A DNA stretch of 64,000 nucleotides from Selaginella moellendorffii (GCF_000143415.4 NW_003314261.1:2890366-2954365); one strand, 5' to 3'. Counted from the first letter of the stretch, positions 47,829-58,169 are shown. Notes: generated from the letters alone by a model not told the origin. Translations and numbers: made by a program.

Positions 47829-49567
47829 TGTGAGACACAAAATCCCTAGGCCCCAAAGTGGAGCCGGAAGGGCGCCACATGGTAGTGGCTGAAGCGAGAG
47901 CCAAACGAGCGTAACACGTTTGGACCAAAAGCTCCGACTTGAGAAGTCAAGAGCGGGAGTGGAACTCCCAACGAAGTGCTCGAGGAACGAGCACGAAGCG
48001 AGCAAAAGGCGAGGCTCCAAAAAGGGACCCAAAAGGACCAACACATGACATGTGGGAGTGTCCGAGATGGAGTCCGAAGTGGAGTCCGAGGTGGACCCGA
48101 GATGGACCCGAGTTGGAGTCCGAAGTGGAGTCCGAGATGGAGTCCGAAGTGGAGTCCGAGGTGGACCCGAGATGGACCCGAGTTGGAGTCCAAAGTGGAG
48201 TCCGAGATGGAGTCTGAGGTGGACCCGAGATGGACCCGAGCTGGAGTCCGAAGTGGAGTCCGAGATGGACCCGAGATGGAGTCCGAGATGGAGTCCGAGA
48301 TGGAGTCCGAGGTGGACCCGAGATGGACCCAAAATGGAGTCCGAGATGGAGTCCGAGATGGACCCGAGATGGAGTCCGAGATGGAGTCTGAGATGGAGTC
48401 CGAGGTGGAGTCCGAGATGGAGTCCGAAGTCGAGACCGAGACCGGGACCGAGACCGAGACCGAGATCGGGACCGAGACCGAGACCGAGGCCGAGGCCGAG
48501 ACCGAGCCCGAGCCCGAGTCGAGTCCGAACCCGAGTCCAAGTCCGAGTCCGAGTCCGAGTCCGGAGCCTGAGAGGGTGAAAGCCCAAAGCGTTCGTCTCC
48601 CAGACCCTGGGGGGTTTGGTGAGCTCCAAAAGTATAGTAGGGGGAGGACTGCAGTGGAGCCAGTTTGGCCAGGAAAGGCCAGTTTGGCCCAGGAAGGCCG
48701 GACCCAGTGTTGGGTGATGAGCTGCCCACTAGGAAGTCCAAGACTAGAGTGAACACGGACTGACAAGCGGGGTAGCTTGGTGAAGTGTTCAAGAGCCGGC
48801 TCTAGTTCCCCCGGGAGATCGACTGGCCGATGCTCCCAGTCCAAGTGTGGGTGGCACTACCTACTTGGATACCAGGCGTGGCTCAACGGAACCTCGCTCT
48901 AAGCCCATGGCTAGAGCACCTAAAGGCGATAGGTGGGGAGAGTACCCAGGTGGCTCGCGTAAGGCCACGGTGTTCCGAAATGTCGTCCCAAAGGCCCAGA
49001 CTGTGGGAAGGAAGAGGAGCAGTCCTCTGGGGTAGTGACCAAGGACACAGTCGTGTGGTGAGGAAGTCCCAGAGGACCGTGGGACTTAGTGGTCGGGCCT
49101 GTGGGCCTCGATCCAGTGGCAGTGTTGTCAAACACGGCCAGGGGCAGAAAGGGACTTGGTAGGAACTGACAAAGGGACTTTGGGGAAGGCGATTCCCCAG
49201 GTCTGTGGGCATCCTAAGGATGCTAAGGAGTGGATCTAGGATGACCTCTCATGGATAGGTGGTGCAGTCTTGGAGAGACGGGACGGTGATGCCAGTGGTA
49301 TTGGACCACTAGTGCAGCAGAGGTGAATGGGCATGGCCTTAGCAGAACGGGCCGAGATGTCAGTGGTACCTTTGGGTGTTGGTCGTGGGATCGGACACGT
49401 GGAGCACTTGGACCAAGTGCAAAAGTTGAGTGGCATGGATGCCATTCTCGGGGCTAGCAAGCCCCAAGTCCTGAATGGGACTTATGGAGGTTGTGAATGA
49501 GACTCCTCCAAGTGGTCGGAGGTGTGGTTAAGTGACTAAAGTAGAATGGAAAAATTAGTCGCTTACA
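47829..49567 (+). repeat. 3' LTR of young element
   Basis: 1,739 bp, same length as the 5' LTR and identical except for about three transitions, including within the minisatellite, where slippage would be expected with time. Confidence 0.92.
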
Positions 49568-49637
49568 TGAAACTCCTCCAAGTAGTCAAATGTGTGGTTA
49601 AGTGACTAAAATAAAATGGAAAATTTAGTCACTTACA
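49568..49637 (+). mobile_element. Older LTR copy, right end
   Basis: TGAAACTCCTCCAAGTAGTC through TTTAGTCACTTACA completes the LTR begun at 41241. The first five bases are the target duplication of the young element. Confidence 0.85.
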
Positions 49638-50945
49638 GTATGTCATAAGAGTGCAAAGTTTTATTAGTGCTTCACCATATAAACTCCTATATAGTCATGA
49701 TCCAATACTATTAATAGAGTTGAGTTTACCTTCATGATTGCCAAAAGCTGTTAATACTATGTCTTAGGATTAGTATTTGATAAACATTCTTCCACTTATC
49801 TAAGCAGAGTTTGCCAAAAACCTAGGCTATGTACAAGTGGGACAACAATAATGCTACAACTCCCATCATCATCCACCTGCAGAATACAAAATGGATAACT
49901 TGGTGTTATTCTGTTTTCCCAATTTTATGGTATATGGTTTATCTAAAGGGCTTATTGTTTAATAGAAGGGACCATATCAGGTGCTACTGTAAGCAACCAA
50001 AAGGAACAACTCAAAATATGATTCATAGGGGTTCAAATATAGAAGGAAAAGGCCCATGAACAAATGTGTACCCCTTTGTTCAATCGATTAAGAGTTTTGG
50101 GATACTTGAGGTTAAATGTCTTTGGGTTTGAATAGTATTGGGTTAGTGAAATCTCAAGAAGTCTAAATCAAAGAGTTTATATTTGGTATTAGAGGGGTCT
50201 TAAGTTTGACTTTATTAGTTGACTTAGAGGAATTGCACCACATGTTGATTGATATCTGGTAAGTTTATTTTGCTCTGGCTAGGCTCGACCCAAGGGGTAG
50301 GGTGTCAAGAGAGCATGGCTCTTGGGAAAGTTGCAGTTCTCAACTTTCATTCACAAAGGTGTGAACTTGCAAGAAAGTGTGATGGATTATAAACAACTAA
50401 AAGAAACGACTCAAGAGATGATCCATAGGGGTTTAAATATAAAAGAAAAGAGCCCATGAATAAAGGTGCACCCCATTTTCTAATCAGTTAAGGGCCTTGG
50501 GATACTTGGGATTAAGTGTCATTGGGTTTGAATAATATTGGGTTAGGTGACCTCTTAGGAAGTCCAAATCGAGGAGCTTACAGTTATGGTAAATTAGACC
50601 ACAAATTTATGAGGTTTGGCATGATATCCAACAAATAAATCCTCCAGAAATTATACATGTGTAATGGCTGAAATGCTTTGTACAAAGGGATCATGAACAA
50701 TTGGCACCACTTACAAATCCATTGATACCTCCTCCTAATGTTCCTCTAGATCCTGACCCATCCACTATAAAAGGTCCAAGCATACAATTATAATGCCATA
50801 TACTAATATTAGTATAGTGGGATTTTAATAAATGTCAGATTGGTTTCAATCCAAACCACTTGCTTCTGTATATAAAGAGCAAGTGATAGTTTAGGCTAAT
50901 TGATATGCACATTTCTGTATTCCATTTCCATATTCCATGCACTCA
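49638..50945 (+). mobile_element. Decayed Ty3/Gypsy element, distal half
   Basis: Continues the old element of 28679. It matches 17745-18491 of the younger Gypsy copy: the C-terminal integrase region (GTGCTTCACCATATAAACTCC), then a 3' LTR from about 50768 to 50945 (ends ATGCACTCA). The middle of the integrase, equivalent to about 17270-17745, is missing. A TRIM-like element (49988-50582) interrupts it. Confidence 0.85.
49988..50582 (+). mobile_element. TRIM-like miniature LTR retrotransposon
   Basis: Two related LTRs, 49988-50181 (TGTAAGCAAC...TTTATA) and 50388-50582 (TATAAACAAC...GAGCTTACA), about 194 bp each, around only about 206 bp of internal DNA. The internal part begins TTTGGTATTAGAGG, a decayed Met-tRNA primer site. 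Total 595 bp with no coding capacity, as in TRIM elements. Flanking GCTAC and GTTAT (50583-50587) may be a mutated 5-bp target duplication within the Gypsy sequence. Confidence 0.75.
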
Positions 50946-52119
50946 TTAATAGAAAAATTGCTTAAATATGATGTTATAACTTTATTTAAGAACTAGAAAT
51001 TGCTAAGCAAATGTTAGTTAGTTGACAAAGTTTATTATTCAACATATGTTTCCTCTTCTCAATGTCTACCTTTTTCAATTTTCCTCACTTTATACAATAG
51101 TGCCATCTTGACTTCAACTAAGGATATAGAAGAAAAAGCTTTGCAAAAAAACTTTACAATTTGCTCCAATTCTCTTGTAGGACCCTACACCATTTTTTTT
51201 ATATAAAAAGATTCTAGTCATAGAAAGAGACAGGAAGAGTTTCTCACTAGAAACTACTTGGCTGCATAGGTGTTTACACAAAATCAAGAGCTCAAAGTCA
51301 TCCACTATTGGTAAAACAAACACCTTCAAATCTAAAGGTTTAGAGAAAAATTTGAAATTCAATCCTCTTAGATTCTAGTGTGTTACAAAATATACATTAT
51401 ATCATGTTATAGCAAAGTATCAAAAAGCCCTTTTCAACTAAAAGACCATGGATTTGTAATGTATAATTTAGAACACAGCCAAAATAGAGTTTCAAAATTC
51501 CATGGTACTTTCTTTCTAATTTTCAAATTCCTTGAGTGACATAGTATTATTTGAAAGAATTCATTCCGGATAGGAATGCTAGAATACTACTCAATTGAGG
51601 AGGAAGTATCTAAAAATAATTGTAGATACATTAGCAAGAGCTTCGTATCATACTATTACTAATATAAGCTAAATATTAATATTATATTATTACCAATATA
51701 AGCTAAATATTATATTATAACTGAGTCAAGTAGTTAGAGGTAATAAAGACATACTTATTGCCAACAGGCCCCATCAAATCAAACACCACCAACTCAAATG
51801 GATAGGAAACTATAATTAATTTTAACCATCCTTTTGCAACATCAGGGGAATAATTATGAGCTATAATTTAATATTTAGCTTATATTAGTAATAATATAAT
51901 ATCAATATTTAAAAATAATAATTTGAAAGAAAAAACTTAACCTTATTATAATCAATGTGCTCCTTGCAGCTTCTAAGGACAGACGATACCCCATTTGTGC
52001 TCAAGATATTCACCGAGGACAAAGTTCTCAGGGCCACTAGCATAGTTGAAGAGCATCCACCCACAGATTACAATCCAGAAGATTAACATATGGCATTTTT
52101 TGAGTTCAAAGAGTACACC
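50946..52119. other. AT-rich spacer with an inverted repeat
   Basis: No gene recognised. An 82-codon minus-strand frame (51114-51362) has no recognised domain. A 24-bp inverted repeat (ATTACTAATATAAGCTAAAT... at 51655-51678 and its reverse at 51869-51892) could be the ends of a small MITE-like element. Confidence 0.5.
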
Positions 52120-54239
52120 TTACTTCAACAGGAAAAAGTCAAGTGTACCATTTCGTTGTCTTTTCTTGCGTGGAGGCGTAATGGCATCGAGCCATCGATT
52201 CTCGGACTTCTGCAGCTGTAAAGCCAAGTGAAAATCCAAATGTTGCTGCTTCGTTCGCTCGTCTAGAAATTCCACGCCACACTGGGAGCAGCAGCTATTA
52301 TTTTCCAGTCCAATCCTTCTCGATTCGGGCCCTGGAACTTGAAAAGGATATTTAAAGCTGTCCGCTGAGACGTCTTCCGCATCCTCTTCAAATTCGGTTG
52401 GACTGGAAGAGCTCGCAGGAATACACACTGAAACTTTGCTGATGTGTGTCGATTCTTCTCTCTCGATTCTTGCCTGTCTCTTCCCAAGAACTTGGGTTGG
52501 TGAAACGCCCGACTGTGTGTTGCATGGTCTCGCCATGAAGGAGCGTATATCTGCCGAGCTTGGAGAGCCATCTTTTATAAAGTTTGTTGCACCAATGTTA
52601 AGGACGCAAAACTCACGACCCTGGAGGCTTTGAGAAAGGAGTCTCAAGCCTGTCTCGACCAGCACTTGCGTTCTTCTTCCCAAAGGCACGGTCGCCAATA
52701 GCAGCTCTGCAGGCATCCCAGCTGATGTGCTCGTGAATTTCCTGCAGTTCCAAGTTATGATAAAAGACCAGAAGGAGTAGAACACTCGCTCACCAGACCC
52801 CTCGAGACTTCCATTTCACTGTAAAAGTTTTCGGTGTACGTTCCGTCTCGGCTTTGTCTTCGTCGAGCCTCGCAATCAAATCCGGAGCAAGACAGCTTAG
52901 AATCTCCTGAAGGCAAACAGAGGTTACACGTATGCAGCTCGAGTTAAGTCTTACTTTTGCTTTGTCCAGAGAAGAGCATGGTTTGAAGGAATCCTCAACC
53001 GAGAGAGACTTTGAAAAGCCCTTGTCTTGAACACGACTGTAGTCGTGGCCACGGCATGCATCAAACAGCTGGTTTCCAAATCGATCCCCAAACCTACATT
53101 CAGCAATGTAAAAATTTAAGCTTTTCACAGCATGCATTTTACGTACTTGGAAGACAATTGCGCCAGAGTAAGACTTTGCATATCTCCCATGGTTTCCACT
53201 CCCATTTCTTTTAGAGTTGCCTCTGTCTGCCTTCCAACTCCCGGGATCTGAAAGCTTTTCCTTTAAACATAAAAAGCACTCCATAAGAATGTTTAAGATC
53301 ACCTTACAAACTGGTAAAGGAACAATGAAATCGTTTACAGCTGACTGAGTAATACAGGTCTGCTTATTTGGCTTGTTTAGCGAGCAAGCCATTTTCGCCA
53401 GCATTTTCTGCACAAATGTAAAAGAATGACAAAGATGATACTCATGACGCAGGCACTTACATTGTGAGAAATGCCGCAGGAGCACTGATAGCCAGTTTCT
53501 TTTTCAACCGCGCAGCGAATTTCAGCAGCTAACTGAGTTCCCACCATCAACAACAGGTCTCCCTGGGTAGCTTGCGTAGTTAAATCACCGCCGAGTACAT
53601 GGCCGACAAACGAAGTTGGATTGGCACTTGCAACGCGTTTGAGAACTTCTTCAGTGACATCCACCGCACACTCGTCCAGACCTCTCCTGAAATATTCGTT
53701 TAGAAGCAAATACATAAGCAAAGTTAAAGCACATACTTCTCAACCGTCCCGAATCTCTTGATGACTTCCATGATCAGCTTGCTTGCATACCGATAAGGCG
53801 TGAGGTCCTCTCCATTGATCAGCACCAAGTCCGAGCAACTGCAAAATGATTCTATGTTTGTCTAACAGTAAAAAGACCAGCACTGAAAGCATACCATCTC
53901 TTGGCTTCGTCAACAGGAACCATTTTCGGGACTCCAAGCTGCCTAGCTACATAGTTGGAAGTAACAACAAGGAACTTCTGCAAGATATATCATTCCAACA
54001 AAAGAATTAGAACAGAAAAATGGGAAGACAACAAAAAAAGAAAGGACACCTGAGTGACACCGACTGGTCGATCTCGAAGCCAAGGACGTCGCAAGATCTC
54101 AGATTGAGCATAGAAGCAATCGACATCCTGTTAAGAAGAAAATCAAAACAGGGATAAACAGGAAGAGATACTAGATCGAAAGAAAAAGAACCGAGTTTAC
54201 CAGATGGATCACGACCCGATCGGTCGCTTTGGAGCTCAT
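52120..54239 (-). CDS. Y-family DNA polymerase, iota-like (Rad30 family), with UBZ and PIP box
   Basis: Translesion DNA polymerase acting at stalled replication forks in the nucleus. Ten exons: 54201-54239, 54050-54127, 53895-53977, 53737-53838, 53461-53686, 53303-53407, 53147-53247, 52955-53093, 52794-52906 and 52120-52741; all GT-AG and in frame, 535 aa. N-terminus VVIHLDVDCFYAQ holds the first metal-binding Asp; LDECAVDVT supplies the catalytic Asp-Glu pair. NYVARQLGV, LVLINGEDLTPY, IPGVGRQTEATL (helix-hairpin-helix) and EDSFKPCSS follow. The short finger segment and the LVLINGEDLT phrase match polymerase iota rather than eta. The C-terminus has a UBZ zinc finger (C-x2-C ... HLDFH) and ends with a PIP-box-like TLDFFLLK for PCNA binding; a UBZ is more typical of eta. 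Start ATG at 54239 is 26 bp below the APC15 stop. Confidence 0.87.
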
Positions 54240-54265
54240 CCTACAAAAACTACTACTGTAGCTGC

Positions 54266-54594
54266 TCAAACGGTCTCTTGCTCAAACTCTTCCCCTTCGC
54301 TTTCCTCCTCCACATTGTCGACTTCCTCCTCCTCCCCATCTTGATCGTACTCCTCCGGATCGTTCTCTGCCGTCGTCTTGCCCAGGATAATCCCCTCGTT
54401 CGCAGTCTTGATCTCGTTCCACTGGAAATCCCTCCAAATGAAACCCTGATGCTGCAGCTGTCAAGAAATGCGCTCACCTTCTCCTCGAGCTCGGCCTCCT
54501 CCTGAGCTAGCAGCGCCTCCTCGTTCGCAGCGATCGACCACTCCCAGGGATTCTCCACGCTGATCGGCTCGATGCTAGGGAACCAAGTAGACAT
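54266..54594 (-). CDS. Putative anaphase-promoting complex subunit 15 (APC15/Mnd2-like)
   Basis: Small acidic protein, two exons (54478-54594 and 54266-54421), 90 aa. The N-terminus MSTWFPSIEP resembles that of animal APC15 (MST-FPS), followed by a Glu-rich helix (ALLAQEEAELEEKWNEI), GKT, and a long acidic Asp/Glu tail, the same order and size class as APC15. In other eukaryotes this subunit helps the complex release checkpoint proteins and targets cell-cycle regulators. Assignment rests on a short motif and composition, so another small acidic nuclear protein is possible. The polymerase start codon follows on the same strand after 26 bp. Confidence 0.6.
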
Positions 54595-54649
54595 TCTAGA
54601 CAATAAATGGGAAATCTAGGGTTCTTCATTAAAGGAAATTAGATAGCTT

Positions 54650-55075
54650 GTGTTTGTAGATATGTGTCTCGGCTATGTTCTATCCCCAAATATGCCTTCG
54701 TCTCGGTCTGACAGACTACAAATAAGACTCTTCGATGCAAGCACACGTCCACCAGACTCTTGCTCGGATCATACTCGCATATATCTTTCCATATAAGTCT
54801 AGAACACTACTTGCTAGCCTTCAGAGATTGGTTTCACAGCGATTACAACTAGAAACTCAACAAGAAGATCGTAGATGAGATGTTTGAGAGAATTTTCCGC
54901 AAGAGACTGGGAGAGTGAAGCCGAGCTGATTGGCATCTCTCGGAGAAGCGTTAATGTTCGTCCCACCGAATTCTTCTTCATAAAGTGCTGACAGACTTCA
55001 CGCGAGGTTTTGCAGCACTACCTACATCCACGCATCAGATTCTTTTGAGTCAACACAGCTTTGCTTTGTGAGGGT
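54650..55075 (+). pseudogene. Degenerate fragment of the Nudix hydrolase gene
   Basis: Pieces match the gene at 56000-57365 in order: AATATGCCTTCGTCTCGGTC (exon 4), CGATGCAAGCACACGTCC (exon 6), GCTAGCCTTCAGAGATTGG and ATGAGATGTTTGAGAG (exon 7), and CTGATTGGCATCTCTCGGAG to TTTGTGAG (exon 8). Large parts of exons 5-7, including the GGH of the Nudix box, are gone, and stops interrupt the rest. Introns are partly retained, so it is a DNA-level duplicate, not a retrocopy. Confidence 0.85.
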
Positions 55076-55330
55076 GAATTGTAGAAATTTGTATTGATTT
55101 CATTTTTCAGGAAATAAAAATGACTCTATGACTTAATTATTTAATATTCATAATAATTAGGGAAAATTACGATTGTACCAATATAAATGCCAAGATTTCA
55201 AGCAATAATTTGTAGACTTCAAAATGTCTACAATCTATTATTTGTGTAAGCTGACGGCTTGACTATGCTTGACACCCTTGTCGTTTTATTATGATCATAA
55301 ACATCTCTTTAGCCACAACAAATAGGCAAA

Positions 55331-55714
55331 ATGTTTTTTAAGATCGTCCCACTTTTATTATTTCTCATTTCAAAATCTTATTCAGACCCGATTGTTAGAT
55401 GCTTCGCTCGCAGAACACCAAATACTGATCCCCTGTCCATGTGTAGAGCACAGGGTATGTGCTGGAGACAATTAGTAGGCAACAATTTTCAGACTGGAAG
55501 TTACGTGGGTCTAGACGGCACTGCGTATGTACGGATCGGAATGTTTCGACATAGAGGCTACTACGTAACCTTGGACGATTTTAATAATGCTATGGCCCAA
55601 ATTTACAATACGTGCATTGCTCACGGTTACATGGGAGGCTATGCGCGTTTCTATAACCATACATGCTTGTCGAATTTAGAAGCCCAGCAATGCCTACTAC
55701 TTTCAACCAGGTGA
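55331..55714 (+). pseudogene. Small secreted Cys-containing protein, copy 1, frameshifted C-terminus
   Basis: Starts ATG at 55331 with a signal peptide (MFFKIVPLLLFLISKSYS), then CFARRTPNTDP, SMCRAQGMCWRQL, GLDGTAYV, VTLDDFNNAMAQIYN and GYMGGYARFY, all shared with the copy at 57515. After GYARFY a deletion of about 10 bp relative to copy 2 shifts the frame, giving a different, shorter tail and losing the conserved C-terminal Cys motif; the matching bases (CAGGTGAAAATCAATG) persist downstream out of frame. It may still yield a 127-residue secreted product. Confidence 0.7.
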
Positions 55715-55999
55715 AAATCAATGGACCGATTTGTGATTTAGCTTGAGTGAGAGGAAAAATAATAATCTAAAGTTTCAATCTCTCTCCTATCCTTTCTCCT
55801 CATAAGTTTCCTTCTCTTCACACCATGTTTCTTGCTTGACCTTTGTTATACGTACTTTTGATTAGTTCTTCGTGACTGTGATGTTCTATATTTGCACAGG
55901 ACAGCGCATGGAAGACGGTCACCGCGTTGAATTCTCTAGTCAACCTGGAGGCATCTCGTGCGATGCAACATAAATGGGGAATTTAGGGTTCTTCATTCC

Positions 56000-57174
56000 A
56001 TGGGCAAGGCATACCAAGTGCTACTCCAGTGCCCATCGCCGCTACGCCGCTCTCAGGTAAGAAATGGCGACCGCTCTCTAGAAATGCCGATCGCGTCTCT
56101 TGCCCAGCTTTGCGTGGATTTCTCGCCGCTCTACGATCGAGAGCCACATCCAGATGCTAGCTTGGAAGCCAGCATTGACGACGTAAAATCAAAATTACAA
56201 TGCATTCTGTAATCGTTTGTTTCATCTTTTGCTGTTTAGATATGGGATCAACGTCGCTCTGCGAATCCATCTCTCTTCAATGCCACCAAATTCAGAGTAA
56301 TATCTCGAAGAAAACTCCCCTTTTTTCTCCTTTTGTAGTGATTTTGTTCTCTCTTTTTCTTTGTTGAACTGTGCAGTATGGCGGCTATGATCTATCCCCC
56401 GATTGTCAACAAATATGCCTTCGTCTCGGCCTGACAGACTACAAGTAAGCGTCTGAGATCGATCGTTTTCTTTTTTCGATAGATCTAAACTCTTCTTAAC
56501 TAGAACTTTTGTTGGGACGAACTTGTCACCGAAGTGGGAGAAATTCTTGTCGCCAAGTACTGGTAAGACTCGAGATTGTTATCCATTTAATACGGGATTC
56601 CCTCCCAGATGATGTTCTTCGATGCAAGCACACGTCCAGCCCCCTGGGAAATGGTGCAATTGTGGAAACACTAGACTCTCAGATCATTCTACTGCAGCGC
56701 AGCTCAAACGTAGGCGAATATCCTGGGCATTTGGTCTTTCCTGGTGGCCATTCAGAGGTACACATTATATTTTTTATGTATTCCCAAAGTTTAGAACGCT
56801 GCTTGCTAGCCTTCAGAGATTGGTATCCTTGGCCACTCGGATCACAGCAAAAAACTGAACAACAAGATCGCAGATGAGATGTTTGAGGGTATTGTCCGTG
56901 AAGTTTGTGAAGAGACTGGGATTCCTGCGTCGTCCCTGGTAGGAACAAACGGGATTACGTTTTTTTGTTCTCGAGTTCATATCTTTCGGGCGTGTTTTTG
57001 TGTGAAGAGCGAGGCGGAGCTGATTGGCATCTCTCGCAGGAGCGTGAATGTTCGTCCCACCGCATTCTTCTTCATGAAGTGCCGATTGACTTCAAGCGTA
57101 ATTTCAGAACATTACACCCGCGCAGCGGATTCTTTTGAGTCAACAAAGCTTTGCTTCGTGAACAGAGTGAGTAA

Positions 57175-57239
<65 letters not shown>

Positions 57240-57365
57240 ATGCTTGTCATTTTCTTATTAATCGTTCTAAACTTTCAGGAAGAACTCATCGACAAATCAA
57301 ATGAAATGCCTGGGTGTCATGAAGGTGGCGCAGTCATATTTACAAAGATTGATAATATGGTTTAA
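56000..57365 (+). CDS. NUDT9: Nudix hydrolase, plant NUDT9 type
   Basis: Nucleoside-diphosphate-linked hydrolase family; substrate not readable from sequence. Nine exons: 56000-56056, 56108-56182, 56240-56296, 56377-56444, 56504-56562, 56609-56757, 56819-56938, 57008-57166 and 57279-57365; frame continuous, 276 aa. Hallmarks of the plant NUDT9 group: AYQVLLQCPSPLRRSQ, VDFSPLYDREPHPD, YGGYDLSPDCQQICLRLGL, FVGTNLSPKWEKFL and PGHLVFPGGHSE. The Nudix box is spread over exons 6-7, ending REVCEETGIP with the metal-binding Glu pair; the ISRRSVNVRPTAFFF segment and MPGCHEGGA end follow. Intron 8 holds a long CT microsatellite. The symbol is by family resemblance. A degraded copy lies at 54650-55075. 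Confidence 0.87.
57179..57238. repeat. CT dinucleotide microsatellite in Nudix intron
   Basis: About 28 CT repeats within the last intron of the Nudix gene; probably variable between individuals. Confidence 0.9.
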
Positions 57366-57514
57366 CACAAATCATTTAATATTCATCCCATAATAATTTG
57401 AATATGCCAAGATTTCAAGCAATCATTCAGCTTCAATTATTTGGAATGTCAAAACTTTTTTCGTCGTATTATTATGCTCATAAAAATCGCTTTGGCAATG
57501 GCTGTACAGGCAAA

Positions 57515-57940
57515 ATGTTTCTTAGACTTGTCTTACTCTTATTTCTTGTTTCTAGATCTTATTCAGAGATCCCGTTCGTTAGCTGCTTCGCTCGAAGAAC
57601 ACCAAATACTGATCCTCGTAGCATGTGTAGAGCACAGGGACTTTGCTGGAGACAATTAGTAAGTAGCAATTTCCAGCGTGGACATTACCAGGGTCTAGAC
57701 GGTACCGCATACGTAGCAATCGAAATGTATCAAGCTAGAGGCTACCGTGTGACCTTGGACGATTTTAACAATGCTATCACCCAAATTTACAATATCTGCA
57801 TTGCTTACGGCTTCATGGGAGGCTATGCGCGTTTCTACGAAGGAGTACAACCATACATGCGTGTAGAATTTAGAAGTCCATTGGGAACTATTACTTTAAA
57901 CCAGGTGAAAATCAATGCACCTGTTTGTGATTTTACTTAG
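57515..57940 (+). CDS. Small secreted Cys-containing protein, copy 2 (intact)
   Basis: 141 aa, single exon. ATG at 57515 gives a signal peptide (MFLRLVLLLFLVSRSYS); the longer upstream frame lacks a better start. The mature part (about 124 aa) has five Cys, with landmarks CFARRTPNTDP, MCRAQGLCWRQL, GLDGTAYVAIEM, VTLDDFNNAITQIYN and VKINAPVCDF. I do not recognise the family; there is a faint look of small secreted apoplastic or Hce2-like proteins, too weak to assign. It lies 150 bp after the Nudix gene on the same strand, as its sibling lies after the Nudix fragment, so the two genes were duplicated as a unit. Confidence 0.7.
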   Translation: MFLRLVLLLFLVSRSYSEIPFVSCFARRTPNTDPRSMCRAQGLCWRQLVSSNFQRGHYQGLDGTAYVAIEMYQARGYRVTLDDFNNAITQIYNICIAYGFMGGYARFYEGVQPYMRVEFRSPLGTITLNQVKINAPVCDFT

Positions 57941-58169
57941 ATAGTAAGAATAATAAGAACATCAGGAATATTTTCTTCTCAAGATTACCTGATGAAGCGA
58001 TTATACAGGTAACTTTCTTTACCAGACACGTGGCGTTGGATTGAACCTCCAGCGCGGCCTGGTATATTCATGCCCGGAGAATATTCCTTGCCTGGGACAT
58101 AGATATTCGTGTCCAAAGCTATGTGTAGCCGTGTCGCAGTGGAGCGCCGCCGCAGCCACAGGAGAATTC

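Larger units (their letters stand above)
42022..49567 (+). mobile_element. Young non-autonomous LTR retrotransposon (LARD-like), 7,546 bp
   Basis: LTRs at 42022-43760 and 47829-49567, each exactly 1,739 bp, starting TGTGAGACAC and ending GTCGCTTACA. I found only three differences (near 42169, 42952 and 43567), all transitions. Flanked by a perfect 5-bp target duplication, TGAAA (42017-42021 and 49568-49572). A primer-binding site like that for initiator-Met tRNA (TTTGGTATCGGAGCTG) follows the 5' LTR. The 4,068-bp internal part has no frame above about 110 codons and no gag, protease, RT or integrase motif, so it must be mobilised by another element. Size and lack of genes resemble LARD elements, though LTRs carrying a minisatellite are unusual. 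Confidence 0.9.

Noticed and set aside
51114-51362. Decayed Copia-type integrase
   Set aside because: A faint resemblance to VDDF-type text only; no neighbouring Gag or RT motif.
55331-57940. Assignment of the small secreted proteins to the Hce2/Ecp2 or KP4 families
   Set aside because: Only loose similarity of length and spacing; cysteine pattern does not match well enough.
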